Source: Clarkia xantiana subsp. parviflora
Lineage: Eukaryota > Streptophyta > Magnoliopsida > Myrtales > Onagraceae
Assembly: GCA_036873135.1 (NCBI GenBank)
Contig: JAPTYO010000046.1
Coordinates: 1-64,000 of the forward strand
Length of the DNA stretch: 64,000 bases
Direction: 5' to 3'
In this document: piece by piece, positions 38,211 to 50,900 of the stretch
How the letters are laid out: each line of letters starts with the position of its first letter
How positions within the stretch are numbered: the first letter of the stretch is position 1
Notes under the pieces: model-generated
Seen by the model: the letters and a program-made list of their open reading frames with translations, nothing else
Told to the model about the DNA's origin: nothing
Databases searched by the model: none
Made by a program: the position numbers and the translations under genes

Positions 38211-38418
38211 ATCTTTGTTTTGGGGATAAACTTTGGTTTCTGATGGTTTCCTTTTCCCCTTTTTTTTTTTTTTTCAATCAACCGAACAGTAAGAAAACTC
38301 ATTTACCACCAATTAGGTCGCCTTTTCATAGCCAAGGAAAGCACGACATTGGCATATAATGGAAACAAGGGTTGAGTTATTGTCTGATTACTAAGTTTAA
38401 TTATGAGAGTGCGATGAC

Positions 38419-38523
38419 GTTGATTAACGTTGTTCAATGTGTTGAGTGGTTAAATAGTTTACATAAACCAGTTGGTTCATTAACGTTGTTCAATGTTGAG
38501 TGGCTAAATAGTTTACATAAACC
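38419..38523. repeat. Two-copy direct repeat of about 48 bp
   Basis: cattaacgttgttcaatg, then gagtgg, aaatagtttacataaacc, occurs twice in a row (38419-38470 and 38476-38523) with small changes. No gene is evident. Confidence 0.6.
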
Positions 38524-38607
38524 AAATTCAAATGTTCTTAAATTTTCTACGATTTATAATGTCTTTCAAATTAACCGAGATTAAAAACGTCTATCGCGCG
38601 TGCAACG

Positions 38608-39367
38608 TGTTGGAAATATTGAGGGTAAATATGCAAATTTATAAAGTCCATGGACCAAAATGCAACTAATCAAATCTCGGTTACTTACAAGTAATTCCTC
38701 CAATTAACATGCAAGATATAGGCAACACCGAAATTGTACGTATACTTCGACACGAAAACGAATACGTATTTTTATACTGAGGCCCGTGCTAATCACAGTC
38801 TCCTTAAGGCAATTTCGCCCCTCCCCACCCTCGGGTTATGCAAAGGGGTTTATACAAGGGGCGATCACCTCCCAGGATTCAACAGTGTCATCGAATCGTG
38901 TTATGCATGCAACACGCTCGACCGAACCGAACCCAATAACTGAACTCAAACAAAGAACAGAAATGCCGACGACAACGGCTAAAAACAACTAGAAAGGTTG
39001 AACACGACATAAGTCGAAATCAACCTAAGAAGAACTCTGCAATTCGTCAACACGAAGAACAGAGGAGGAGAAAAATAACTTGGATTCCAAAAATATGGAT
39101 TCCGAAAATATTGGATACTCAACCAAAAGGAAGAGATCTCATTTTCTTCTACCAAAAAAGTGAAGAGGAAGACTCCTTTATATAGGAGAAGAGAAGGGAG
39201 GATGAGAGCTCATCTATTCGATGTGGTACAAAACTCTTTTCACAAATTCCATTCACAAAAAATGGGCTAGATTTAACATTGGGCTCAATAATAAAAAACA
39301 TTTGGGCTCTAAACAAGATTAGTCCAAAAAAAAGAATAATTAATAAAAATTGGCTCATTTTCCAACA
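38608..39367 (-). repeat. 3' LTR of the copia element
   Basis: 760 bp with tgttggaaa...tttccaaca termini. A TATA-like ctatataaagg on the minus strand lies near 39175-39185. It differs from the other LTR at about four positions that I can see (for example aataactg against aatacctg, tttgggctc against tttgagctc, and the length of an A run near 39328). Confidence 0.93.
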
Positions 39368-40950
39368 ATCCCCCACATGAATGGAAATTGAAAATTTAGA
39401 CACGAATTTTGAGTTCAACGGTCAATACCTGCAAAGGATAGGTAGGGGTAACCCCTTTGAACCTATCCCTTGTGAGATCATGTCTTCTCTACTGACTGGT
39501 CGGTAGACGCGATGTCCTTGAACCGACTGTCGTTGGTGTAGATGACGACATAACCCACACAGGTACCTTCCTAGTATGGTTCGGTTCACGCCCTGTGATC
39601 CCTAGGCCCTGGATCACTCGCCTGGTTCTGCAAGCGTTTCTAAAAATTGCGCCCTCAACAATTCCTTTCGAAGCGGCCCCACTTCTCACTCGCATAGGTG
39701 ATTCTATGTCTCAAGAGCATCTTCACGACTCTGAGTTCTCCTTACGAATCATTAAAAGCTTTGTGTGAAAATGACCTTGATTAAGTAATTTCCAATTACT
39801 GTTATAAGATCAACACCAGCAAAAGCTAACCTCTTCTCCATCACTGTTTGCATCATAGGAATGGGCTTTGGGGTTTGACCCCCACAGTGACAATACTCAC
39901 TCTTGTGATTAGGTTGTCCCATTGAACCAAGTTCTTGGGATCTCCAGTCATCATGGTTGGGTTTTCCATCTCAAGAGTGTTTCCTCGACGGGCTTTAGCC
40001 CCATTCCTTTCGACGCTTGGCCAAATAACTCTCTGGTTAACCCTTTCGGGTAGCGGATCCGCTATTTATCTGCCGACTTTACGATATCGGACACAATAAA
40101 TATATTTGAGAGCAACTGTCTAATGGAATTAAGACGTATATGTCTAAACATTCCATTATGCAGGTTATACTGTGTTATACAGATTGATCGTCGCAACGTT
40201 GCATCAATGTTCTGAAACCAACAAAGTCCTCAGACTATCATTTCCTGCAGGAATAATTTTGTTAATCCAACATCTAAATTTAGATTGATTCTTTTGTGAA
40301 CAACAGCTTCGCAAAGTGTCCCATTTCCCAACCTTTAACAAAGGTTTTCATGCCAAATGGGGGGTGCACCACTTATTTCTGCTTTAACCTTGTCTCTTAA
40401 AGAAAATCTTCAACATTTCATTAGATTGGATTTAATTTGGATTAAACCAAAACAAACCATCAATCTTTGCACTAACACAGGTTTTGGCCAATTAGTAAAA
40501 TCCTCGAGAAAATGACATAGTCATTCTGCATCTTCGGCACATTTCTCCAGTACAATAACACAGACTTGATCGTCGATCTGGCTATGACTGTTTGTTTTGA
40601 GGATTTTCTACGACACTGTTGCACCTCGTAAGGTGAATACGTAACCCCTTATACTCAAGGTGATAGTGTCTAATCGGATATCCATTTTGCATCACTATAA
40701 CACTCTATCACATAAGGATATCTCTTTGTGTAGACCATGATTACGAATATGTCTCAGATACCTAAGTACCCTGATTACCCCGTTCTAGTGGACAACACTA
40801 GGGTTACTCGTATATCGACTCAATACACTTACAACGTGAGCGATATCTGGTCTAGTGCATGACATTAAGTACATGACACTTCCAATAATCCGAGCGTACT
40901 CAATTTGGGAAAACCATTCTCCCTTGTTCTTTGAAATTACTTACTCGTAT

Positions 40951-42060
40951 CTATTGGAGTACTGACCTCGTTCTTGTCATCTTTGTTGAATTTATCCAAA
41001 TACTTGTCAATATATGAATTTGACTTAGAATGAGACCTTCTGATGATCTAATGAGTTTTAATCCAAAGATCACATCGACAAGATCCATGTCTTCCAGGTC
41101 AATACTCAAATTCAACATAGGTCCAGTGGACCGGACCACCTCATCGTTATTTCCAACGATTAGTATGTCATCAACGTAAAACGTTTTTCATACTTATTTA
41201 TTTTGAAACGTTTCTCCAATAAAACGCTGTCAAATTTATAAAGTCATTGTCTAGGCATCTGCCTAAGACTATACATAGATTTGACAAGCTTACAGACTTT
41301 CTTTTCCTGCTCTCGCGCAGAGAAACCCTCAGGTTTGTTTTCACATCCATTTGATGTATTTCTAGAATTTGCAAGGCTGCAATCGCAAGCACCATCCTTA
41401 TGAATGTGATTCTAGTTACTGGAGAATATGTATCAAAATAATTCCACCATTCCTTTTGTCTATAATCTTTTATGACAAGTCGGGCTTTGTAATTATCAAT
41501 TGATCCATCTTCTTTCATTTTACATTTGAATATCCACTTGTAGCATAACGGTTTGTCTCCGGGCGGAAGATCCACCAGCTCCCAAGTGCGGTTCTGCAAG
41601 ATGGACTCAATTTCACTATTGATTGCCTCTTTTCATAGAGGTCTCTCAGAAGAGTTTACATCTTCGTGGTAAGTCTAAGGTTCGGCTTCAAGCATATAGG
41701 TCAAAAAACTGGACCATAGGATTTTCAATCCTCGCCCTATTACTCATCATGGGCTCGACCTCAACATGCCCTCCATGTTCTCGGTCTTGACTATTTTTCC
41801 TCTATAGTCTCATATGCTTGCCTCTCCTCTGGACTTAGCCAAAAATACATTTTCCAAAGAAATATGCATTTATTGATATCATTAACGTATCTTTGTGTTT
41901 ATTTGACACTTTCGACTCAAATCGATACACGTTACTATTCTGAGCAAACCCTATGAAAATGCAATCAACGGTTTAGGGAATGTATGCGTCTTTTCCGTAG
42001 AGGTATCATAATTTTTAGCAAGACACCCCCCACATTCGAAGGCACAAATCAAACATAGTT
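40951..42060 (-). pseudogene. Decayed copia pol (integrase C-terminus, reverse transcriptase)
   Basis: Minus-strand fragments in correct order: near 41880-41985 DCIFIGFAQNSNVYRFES, typical of the copia integrase C-terminal region; at 41198-41599 reverse transcriptase start with YKWIFKCKMKEDGSI, KARLVIKDYRQKEWWNYFD and TYSPVTRITFIRMVLAIAA; at 40951-41139 a fragment with DVIFGLKLIRSSEGL, typical of the later reverse transcriptase region. Frames are interrupted repeatedly, so no functional polyprotein can be made from this copy. Confidence 0.85.
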
Positions 42061-44138
42061 TTATCTTCCTTCTTATGGGGTACCTTATTCAAAAGGTAAT
42101 TGCTAGTTAAAATAGCTATCCCGTCATAACCCTAAAACAAACATGGTCTCAACCATACTATTTTAATTTCTACCAAAAAAATGTAATGTGTTAACACACG
42201 AGTTGGGTATGAAGTTCTTACTAATTCTCAACCACATCATCATTGATCCTCGGATCATCCTTTTATCGTTGTAGATCCTCAGACCATTAACACATCAACA
42301 TTTTTTTTTCAGACCGTTGCGTTTCTCAAACGGTATGATCCTCAGACCAATAAAAGGCTTCGACTGTTGCACCGCAAGTGCCAAAACAACATTTTTCATA
42401 TTTTTATCTAATGCACACTAAGCCAAAACCTTGACCGTCGACAACGTTATTAATACTAATTAGTTCAAAATAGACATTAAAACGTTGCCCGGTTGGATCG
42501 AACCCGCAACCCAACTCCATCGGGGTTTTATGCGGTTTGCAATGACTTCACCGATTAAATCGTGTTTAAGTCAACACTCTCTAAACAGAGAATAATCGTT
42601 GCCGCATTTCTCATTGCGAAAACAACTAATAGTTGAAACTCAAGTTTTTGTTTGTAAACCATGAATTTGTTATTGTTTCATCTTTTCCTTCATCAAGTAT
42701 ACATAGCAATATTTCGTACTATCATCTACAAACGTAATGAAGTACTTATTTTTCGCATCGCGTTTGGACATATATTAAGTCGCAAACATCGCTATGTATT
42801 TAGAACAAGAAGTTCGGTAATCCTTTCGACCGAATAAGTTTCGTTTCAACGCAAACTTCACATTTAAATTCTTGATCTATTATGATTTAGGAATATGAAC
42901 CATGTTAGATAACCTCCGCAAGGTATCGTAATTAACATGTTCTAAATTATTGTGCCACAAATTCAGCACAATAAGGAACATTCTTATTTCACGTTCACTT
43001 TAGGCACTACGGCCAATGCAAAACCAATTTTATTCATGTTTACTTTAGGCACTACGGCCATTACACTTAAATGAAAAATAATTCCATCTTATGACTTCAA
43101 CTCCTGAAGTAAGTCTCGGCGACTTTCCGGCAACATAGACGGTATCCTAGACGAGTGTCCAACCCCGCGCCGGCTTCTGCGATATCATAACTTGCAGAAT
43201 AATCGTATTTATAGACAACATCAAGAAGATTGTAGTCTTTCTCAATTTAAGAGTTGTTTGCCAAGTGATAGCTACATTCTCATTGAGTAGCGTTCAAACA
43301 TTGGACTTATGACCAACCCCCTTAGATTTATTATAAGTCCGAGTATTTGGTACCCGACCCCACAATAGTAATTAATCCGGAACCTCAAATTCGGATTACT
43401 GAAATTCAAATACCGATTTGAATATCTGATTTCAGTAATTAAGTTTCATCACTTCAATTACAAAAATCAATTTTTTTTCCTTATGTTGGACAGAAAATAA
43501 ACCTGGACACGGTTAAATTCGGTTTTAACAAAACCAGACTCACACGGAGCTAACCTTCTGAGTAAACACTCATGTACATTTATCGCGGCATACATACGTG
43601 CCAATGTTTAGGTGTGTACAATCGATTCGTTGATTCACACGTACATTTATATCAAATGTAATACTCAGTGTTTAGACAAGGAAATAAAATTCCATAACAG
43701 TTGTCATACACACTCAATTGGTTTTAACCGATTTCTTAATCCAATTTTCAACAATGGATTCAACGACCCCATAAGCCTCAACGGCTAAAGTGGGTCAAGT
43801 CACCAAAGCCTCCTTAGCAAACATATCAATTTCGGATGCCTTAATAGGTTTAACAACCTTGACCATCTCGATTTTTCATAGTAGTCTCAACGACTTAGCG
43901 ACCTCAACGGTCCTAATAGTCTCAACGGCTTTTGACGACTTTACCAGTCTCGACGACCTAAATGGCCTTAGCGATTTTATCAGTCGCATGTGCTCTCGAG
44001 CATGTTCACATTTTCAACATCATTGTTCGACAATATTTGTGAACTTTTAGAGAATAAATAATTTTCTCCAAAAATTGAATCTCAAAATTCAATTAAGCAT
44101 CCTCTCATAAAACCAACAAATAAAAATTGCCTTAAGAT

Positions 44139-44897
44139 TGTTGGAAATATTGAGGGTAAATATGCAAATTTATAAAGTCCATGGACCAAAATGCAACTAA
44201 TCAAATCTCGGTTACTTACAAGTAATTCCTCCAATTAACATGCAAGATATAGGCAACACCGAAATTGTACGTATACTTCGACACGAAAACGAATACGTAT
44301 TTTTATACTGAGGCCCGTGCTAATCACAGTCTCCTTAAGGCAATTTCGCCCCTCCCCACCCTCGGGTTATGCAAAGGGGTTTATACAAGGGGCGATCACC
44401 TCCCAGGATTCAACAGTGTCATCGAATCGTGTTATGCATGCAACACGCTCGACCGAACCGAACCCAATACCTGAACTCAAACAAAGAACAGAAATGCCGA
44501 CGACAACGGCTAAAAACAACTAGAAAGGTTGAACACGACATAAGTCGAAATCAACCTAAGAAGAACTCTGCAATTCGTCAACACGAAGAACAGAGGAGGA
44601 GAAAAATAACTTGGATTCCAAAAATATGGATTCCGAAAATATTGGATACTCAACCAAAAGGAAGAGATCTCATTTTCTTCTACCAAAAAAGTGAAGAGGA
44701 AGACTCCTTTATATAGGAGAAGAGAAGGGAGGATGAGAGCTCATCTATTCGATGTGGTACAAAACTCTTTTCACAAATTCCATTCACAAAAAATGGGCTA
44801 GATTTAACATTGGGCTCAATAATAAAAAACATTTGAGCTCTAAACAAGATTAGTCCAAAAAAAAAAAAATTAATAAAAATTGGCTCATTTTCCAACA
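44139..44897 (-). repeat. 5' LTR of the copia element
   Basis: 759 bp, almost identical to 38608-39367. Its outer end is only about 110 bp from the first GTAC motif of the MIR397 promoter. Confidence 0.93.
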
Positions 44898-45006
44898 CAA
44901 CGCATGCGCATACATCTAGTATATATATATTAACTTGCTTAAGGTCTAAATTAGATGCATGGTTGGTAAATTGGGGCATTAATTAATCAAGAATGTGAAA
45001 AATGCA

Positions 45007-45191
45007 GTACAAGTTCTATAGCTAGTACAATATATATGATGGGAAAAGTACATATGCACAACTTCTTGTAATAATATTCTTCTCCTCTTATAATTTGTCC
45101 TTGCTAAATTAGAGGTAGTACAGTGTATGAACAAACAGATATCTCATTGTACTGCTGATATTCCTTAACATTAGTATATATATGTATGTAC
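45007..45191 (+). promoter_or_regulatory. Cluster of six GTAC copper-response cores upstream of MIR397
   Basis: GTAC occurs at 45007, 45025, 45048, 45118, 45149 and 45188, six times in 185 bp of AT-rich sequence. GTAC is the core bound by SPL7/CRR1-type copper-sensing SBP-box factors, which activate MIR397, MIR398, MIR408 and MIR857 under copper shortage in Arabidopsis. The spacing upstream of the miR397 hairpin fits that role. A tatatatatg stretch near 45176-45185 could serve as the TATA box. Function is inferred from motif density and position. Confidence 0.7.
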
Positions 45192-45385
45192 TCATATGGT
45201 CAGGATATCATACACAAGTTTGGTTCTTTTTTTTCACAAGTGGCCTATGTGTCAAACCTAGTTTAATTCATGCTCGCACTGTAGTTAAGTGCTGACTATT
45301 AATATTTTTCCATTTCAGTATTCAGCAAGATTTGAACTGAAGATCTGATCAATGAATGAAGTGTTGCTCTGCTCATGAATGGTGT

Positions 45386-45469
45386 AGCTAGAAACATCAT
45401 TGAGTGCAGCGTTGATGAAATTACTCGAGTTTAATTTCATCAACCCTGCACTCAATAATATTTCTGGCT
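45386..45469 (+). ncRNA. MIR397 precursor hairpin
   Basis: Bases 45397-45417 are identical to the conserved 21-nt plant miR397a (TCATTGAGTGCAGCGTTGAT plus G). The opposite arm at 45438-45458 (CATCAACCCTGCACTCAATA plus A) pairs with only two mismatches, and the duplex is extended below by AGCTAGAAA / TTTCTGGCT and above by aaatta / taattt around a loop with ctcgag. miR397 on the 5' arm and this fold size match known precursors. miR397 guides cleavage of laccase mRNAs and saves copper under deficiency. The primary transcript probably starts after the GTAC cluster, near 45200; its 3' end is not visible. Confidence 0.95.
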
Positions 45470-45604
45470 CAGCGTAATTAAGACGATTACCTACAATTAC
45501 ACGGGTAAGTAACTTTGGCCCTAATATCTTTCTTTTTCTTCGTAATATAGAATATACACAATGGTTTTATGTAGTATTTTTTTAAATATGAGTTCATTAT
45601 GTTT

Positions 45605-45608
<4 letters not shown>

Positions 45609-45644
<36 letters not shown>
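45609..45644. repeat. Poly-A tract
   Basis: 36 consecutive A residues about 140 bp downstream of the MIR397 hairpin. There is no target duplication to suggest a retroposed copy. Confidence 0.95.
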
Positions 45645-45646
<2 letters not shown>

Positions 45647-45849
45647 TGCTATACAATAATGCTACATATAGTATATATATTTTTTAAAAAGTAGTGTCTT
45701 CAAGAAAAGTGGATTTATTAGACAATCTCAGTTTTGCATCATGTGTGGACAATTATTGACAAGCATTAATTGTGGTGGGTGCAACTGCAATATCTTAAAA
45801 GTATACGGGCAAATTTGACATTTATAAACTTGGGGTCCCAAATTTTTCT

Positions 45850-45852
<3 letters not shown>

Positions 45853-45911
<59 letters not shown>
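45853..45911. repeat. (TA)n microsatellite
   Basis: About 29 TA units. Frames that read through it are artefacts. Confidence 0.97.
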
Positions 45912-45914
<3 letters not shown>

Positions 45915-46237
45915 ATTTCCCATAGATTAAGAAAATTATATCCTTTCCCAATAATAATTAATGAAATTTAAAATATAAGTAAAACAAATAAAAAATTATG
46001 GGATGGATATTCAATATAATGCCTAAAATTTATTTGAATTTTCGATTACTTGAGAATGAATTTATCTTTGGTCAAACTAAGGAACAACCGTACCCACTTT
46101 AGAAATTATCCATTCCAAAGTCCATCTTGTCGTCCCACTTCTTTAAGTTTCTTACTTATCCCCGTTAATTGTATTTTGACTTGGGAAATAAATATTTCAA
46201 TGAATCTATTATGTCAAATACTTAATAATACGTTAAA

Positions 46238-46560
46238 TGGTTAAATACATTTTTTGTACGATATGTTTAATCAAAATCTATTTTTTTATACCATTTATAT
46301 TTTTGTCTATTTTTAGTACCAAACGTTTTAAAGAAGTATGTTTTTAGTACATTTGTTAGTTGTTAGTTGACCGTTAGTTTTAACCGTTAAATGACGTGTG
46401 TAAGTCATGTGACCAATCATAAACTTCTAATTTGCTCAATTTAGCCCCTTTAATATATCCTTAACTTTTATTTTGTTCAATTTAGTCTTAAAATTTTAAA
46501 ATCGAACTCAATTAACCCAATTTAACGAAATTGACCTAGCCTATAAGACTAGGCCGGATC
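46238..46560. mobile_element. Truncated long-TIR element
   Basis: Left arm ggttaaatacattttttgta, then gttgaccgttagttttaacc, atgacgtgtgtaagtcatgt and the ctcaatttagcccctttaat tract shared with 22884-23420. It stops in the core (gacctagcctataagactag) with no right arm. Confidence 0.65.
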
Positions 46561-47900
46561 GTAAATCATTTCCCTTTATATTTTTTTTTTCTCATATAAC
46601 ATATCATGTTGGTCTTTGTTTAATGTCGTCGTATAACTAACTGCCTCTCATGATCTGGATCTGACAACTAGACATTATTATTTTTTCCGAATAATTAACG
46701 ACAACTAGCTAAACAATTGGATAATACCGATGATTAATTAACTAAAGTAATGTGATCTAATTCACCGAATAATAATTGTCAGTGTCGTATTTGAATCGAT
46801 CCTTGTATGGTGGATCTTGGTTTTATTACGAGTATTTGCATTAATATTTTAGGCTTTTTCTATTAAAAAAATATATCCACTTAATTAATTTCTTCAATTA
46901 TTTTAAAAGAACCTCATTAAGTTTAAATTAAGAACTAGTCCATTCAACAACATTTATTATAAGCGAACCCATTACAAATTTTCTGAATCCGCCACGATGA
47001 ATATAATATTTGCCTATATGAATACTTATTCGAGCTTATAACATATATGAATACTTTTATTTTTAATTTTTTTTTTAATTTCATGTTGTTTAATAAATGG
47101 GGTTGCGGGAACTTTTGTTAAAATCTCTTTCTCAAAGATTCTGATATCATAACATGAAATTAACTGTTTTAAATTAACCTAAAGGCATTAAATGAAAACG
47201 AACTAATGGTTTTATTATATTATTTAATAAAGACATGTTTTAGGGAATGTGGTGATAACAATTGTCACTTTATTGTTTTAGTGTAAAATATAAATATCGT
47301 CCCTAATTAAGGAATTTTTCTCTTCTAATCAATTAATTAAATGTATTTCTTATATCTTATATTAGAGATAGAGAGAGTTTATGTAATTAAAGTATTTTGG
47401 CCAATAATTTATGTAATTAATTAATTGATAAGAGACATTTCCCTCTTGTTGTATTGTAGCTCGTGCTCAAGAAGATTATTACTAGAAGTTTTGTATTATA
47501 AAGATTTTTCACTTTTTAATTACCATATTTATGATTTAAATAATTACCATTTGCGAGTTGATTAAGTGTATAACGAAAATTAGTTTATATATATATATAT
47601 ATATATAATAAGAATATTATTCTCATTATAGGTATTTAAGATTCTCTACAAATTGAATGTAAACTCCTCGATGATCGTTAATGTCAAAATTGGTATATTA
47701 AAATATTTCAACAACGCAACTAGTGGAAAGAAGCAGCCCATTGGCTTCCGTATTTTCCCACGTGATAGACTCTTACATATTTCTTTATATTCTTTATTTA
47801 TATTATCATCATCACTACACATGATATAAAATAAATAAAAAATAAAAAATAAAAAATTAGTTAAGTATATGCAACCATTGAAAAAGTCTAACACATATCC
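46561..47900. other. Upstream region of the polyphenol oxidase gene
   Basis: AT-rich, with no gene seen; frames at 47646-47894 are non-coding by appearance. I see no GTAC motif in about 47300-47959, so the copper-box cluster belongs to MIR397 rather than to the oxidase promoter. Confidence 0.55.
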
Positions 47901-47901
47901 T

Positions 47902-47911
47902 TTTATATAAA
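47902..47911 (+). promoter_or_regulatory. TATA box of the polyphenol oxidase gene
   Basis: tttatataaa lies about 50 bp before the ATG at 47960, predicting a short leader of about 25 bases. Confidence 0.65.
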
Positions 47912-47959
47912 CAATGTTAAACTCCTTAATGCTTCACAACTCATATCCTCTATTACCCA

Positions 47960-50900
47960 ATGGCTTCTCTTCAATTATCTCCGGCCACCGTGCCGACCAC
48001 CGTGCCGGCCACCACCTTCTTCCAAAAGAAACCATTTGTCATTCCCACTTACACTAGGGTTTCATCAAAAAGATCATCTTTTTCTAGGGTTTCATGCCAA
48101 GCCTCAAAAAACCCTAATAGTGATGAGGAAAAACAAATGTTTGATAGGCGAAATGTGTTGATCGGGCTCGGAGGGTTGTACGGGGCGGCGGGTTTGATCA
48201 CTGACCCGTTTGCATTTGCCGCCCCGATTACCGCCCCGGATCTTGCCAAGTGCGGGAAAGCCGACTTGCCTGCTGGGGCACCTGCCATGAACTGCTGCCC
48301 ACCACCCGCCGCTAAGATTCTCGACTTTAAGATCCCACCCGCTTCGAATACCCTACGGGTCCGCCCCGCTGCCCATTTGGCGTCAAAGGAATATATCGCA
48401 AAGTTCGAGAAGGCCATTGAGCTCATGAAAGCTCTACCTGACAGCGACCCCAGAAGCTTCAAGCAACAAGCGGCTGTGCATTGTGCTTACTGCGACGGCG
48501 CGTATCATCAGGTAGGCAGTGGTGGATCTATGATTTTTTTTTTGCAAATGATGAGGTTTACTATATTTATTTTACCTAAAACTAAATGAATAGAGATTTA
48601 GACTTTATATTTTACACTATAATGCAAAATTTCATTTATTTTAATAAGGTAAAAGTGAATATATAGTTTAATCTTTATATTTCAACATGCGTGAGCTGTA
48701 TTTTTTTGAACGCACATTGCCTGAAACTTTTGTTAACCTAAAGTTTAATTTGCCGCTATGGAGATTCGAACAACTGCGCGCTCTAGCATCATTTGAAACT
48801 GTGCTAGCTAAAACCTTAAGATCATAGGATGAATATTGTGCAGTTTAATTAAAGACCAAACTATAGGTCGTGCTGCTAATTGTTACGTCAGATTTTAAAA
48901 TGTTGATTCACCAACTATCAGATTTGTTACTTTTCACTTTTTTCGACCGGTTTTAGCATTAAAATAACGTTTTAAGCAACAAAAACATATTTTTAAGCAT
49001 AAAATCCTACTAAACATCAGAAAACAAATCCGACACTTCAGGAAAAAAAGCTGAGATACAAAATATCAACATTTTAAATCCGGAAAAACGATTATCTGAG
49101 ACTGTTTTTCGATTCTTAATTCATTATACACTACTATTTTGCAGGTAGGGTTCCCTAACCTAGAGCTTCAAGTCCATGATTCATGGCTGTTCTTCCCTTT
49201 CCACCGCTACTACCTCTACTTCTTCGAGAAGATCCTCGGAAAACTAATCGACGACCCGACTTTCGCGATACCTTTCTGGAACTGGGACTCGCCGGCCGGG
49301 ATGCCGATGCCTGCTTTCTACACAAACCCTAATTCGCCGTTGTATAACGCACGTCGCAATGCCGGCCATGTCAAAGCGACGTCGTTGGTGGATCTCGACT
49401 ACAATGGAGTGGATTCAGTGACTACAAATGAGAAGCAAGTTTCTGATAACTTAGCTATAATGTACAGACAAATGGTGTCCAATAGCAAGTCTGCAAGTCT
49501 CTTCCATGGCAGTGCATATCGTGCAGGTATAATTCAAGAAATCTAGTTTTTTAAGGATGGAAATGTTGAAAATTTATTGCAAAATATTGCGTTTTAGAGA
49601 TTTCTAAATTACCAACTTCTAATTAAAAAAAAAAACAAGCATAAATATATTAGGTGTAAAGAAGTTAAAAATAGTCTCATCAATTATAGATATATGTTGT
49701 TAATCGGATTTAAAATGTTAATTTTCGGTGTCCCATTTATCAGATGGTTGGTTTACACTTCTTTTAGATTAATTTTGGCATTAAAATTGACAATTTAAAC
49801 AACAAAAATGTGTTATTTTCAAATTTTTCGAAGTTTCGTATGTTTTGCTCATGGTTTAGACTTATTTGATTCTTAAAAACATGTTTTCGGTACAATAAAT
49901 CTAGTCATTTGTGACATATATTTGTGAATGACATATAACTTTATTTGTAAGGGAATGAAGAAATCTCTTAAAAATACAACATTTAAAAAAATTCTAAGAG
50001 AATGACTACTAACAAAAACCTTAGGTAGAAAATCTCTTACAAAATTTAGAGTTTTGTAAAGATTTTCCCTCAAACCATAATAATTCCTTGAATTTTTTTA
50101 ATAATTTGTGAGAGACTTCTTCTCTTGAAAAAAAAAAAAGTGGTCACAAATTACATTTCTTGTAGTGTTTTGTTCCGTTAATTTTAAGTGAAAAAAGTTT
50201 ATATCAACCAATTTGATAGTTAGAATAATGAATGTTAACATTTTAAATACGAAACATCAGTTAACAACATGATCTATAACTTAGACTATTTTTAAATTCT
50301 TAACCCTAAACATTATGAATTGTGATGAAAATATCAGTTGCAAAGTTTCTTATCCAAAATATTAAAGTGTTACGTAAAATATGAGCACGAATGAATGTCT
50401 TTTGAATCGCTTGAGGCAGTCAAATCTGGCTGGTCAACAGCTGCCCACTATATCTATAAACAAAGATTTATGCATATGCACGACTAATTTAAAGCTTACA
50501 GGTTCATTTTAATAATGACATTAAATATACTAGATCTAGGGGAATAATTTTATAAGCTAAACTATAGTTTAGCTGATAATGTTGATTGTTTAAGTTTAGG
50601 AATTTGAAAAGGACACTAATTAATGTTCTTACCAAACCCACTAATCTACATGAAAATAAAATAAGGATAGTTGCCATTTTTTAATCCAAAAGTCTAATCA
50701 TGTATTTGGTTTGTATTATTTTAATTAGTTAGCATTTTATTATATGCTAGTTGCAAGTTAGAGCATCCATAATGGTTTTGCATAAATTGTATTCTTTAAA
50801 GTTGACATGTAGACATTTATGTACATTTTAAGTAATATGTAAAGTTAAGACACATGTAAAAAATATTTGCTATGCAATCGTATTACTTAAACATATTCCT

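Larger units (their letters stand above)
38603..44902 (-). mobile_element. Complete-length Ty1-copia LTR retrotransposon, minus orientation
   Basis: LTRs at 38608-39367 and 44139-44897 start tgttggaaatattgagggta and end ggctcattttccaaca. They are flanked by a perfect 5-bp duplication CAACG at 38603-38607 and 44898-44902. Next to the left LTR, the minus strand reads catgtgggggat, a typical copia polypurine tract, so the left LTR is the 3' LTR and the element reads right to left. Internal length is about 4.77 kb. Coding remains are on the minus strand (integrase and reverse transcriptase) and are broken by stops and frameshifts. No match to the usual initiator-Met primer site is visible at the expected place near 44138. 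Confidence 0.93.

Noticed and set aside
38734..39418. Frames repeated at 44265-44979 as a possible gene pair
   Set aside because: They are the two LTRs of the copia element.
48049..48462. 137-codon minus-strand frame within PPO exon 1
   Set aside because: Antisense shadow of the conserved PPO coding exon.
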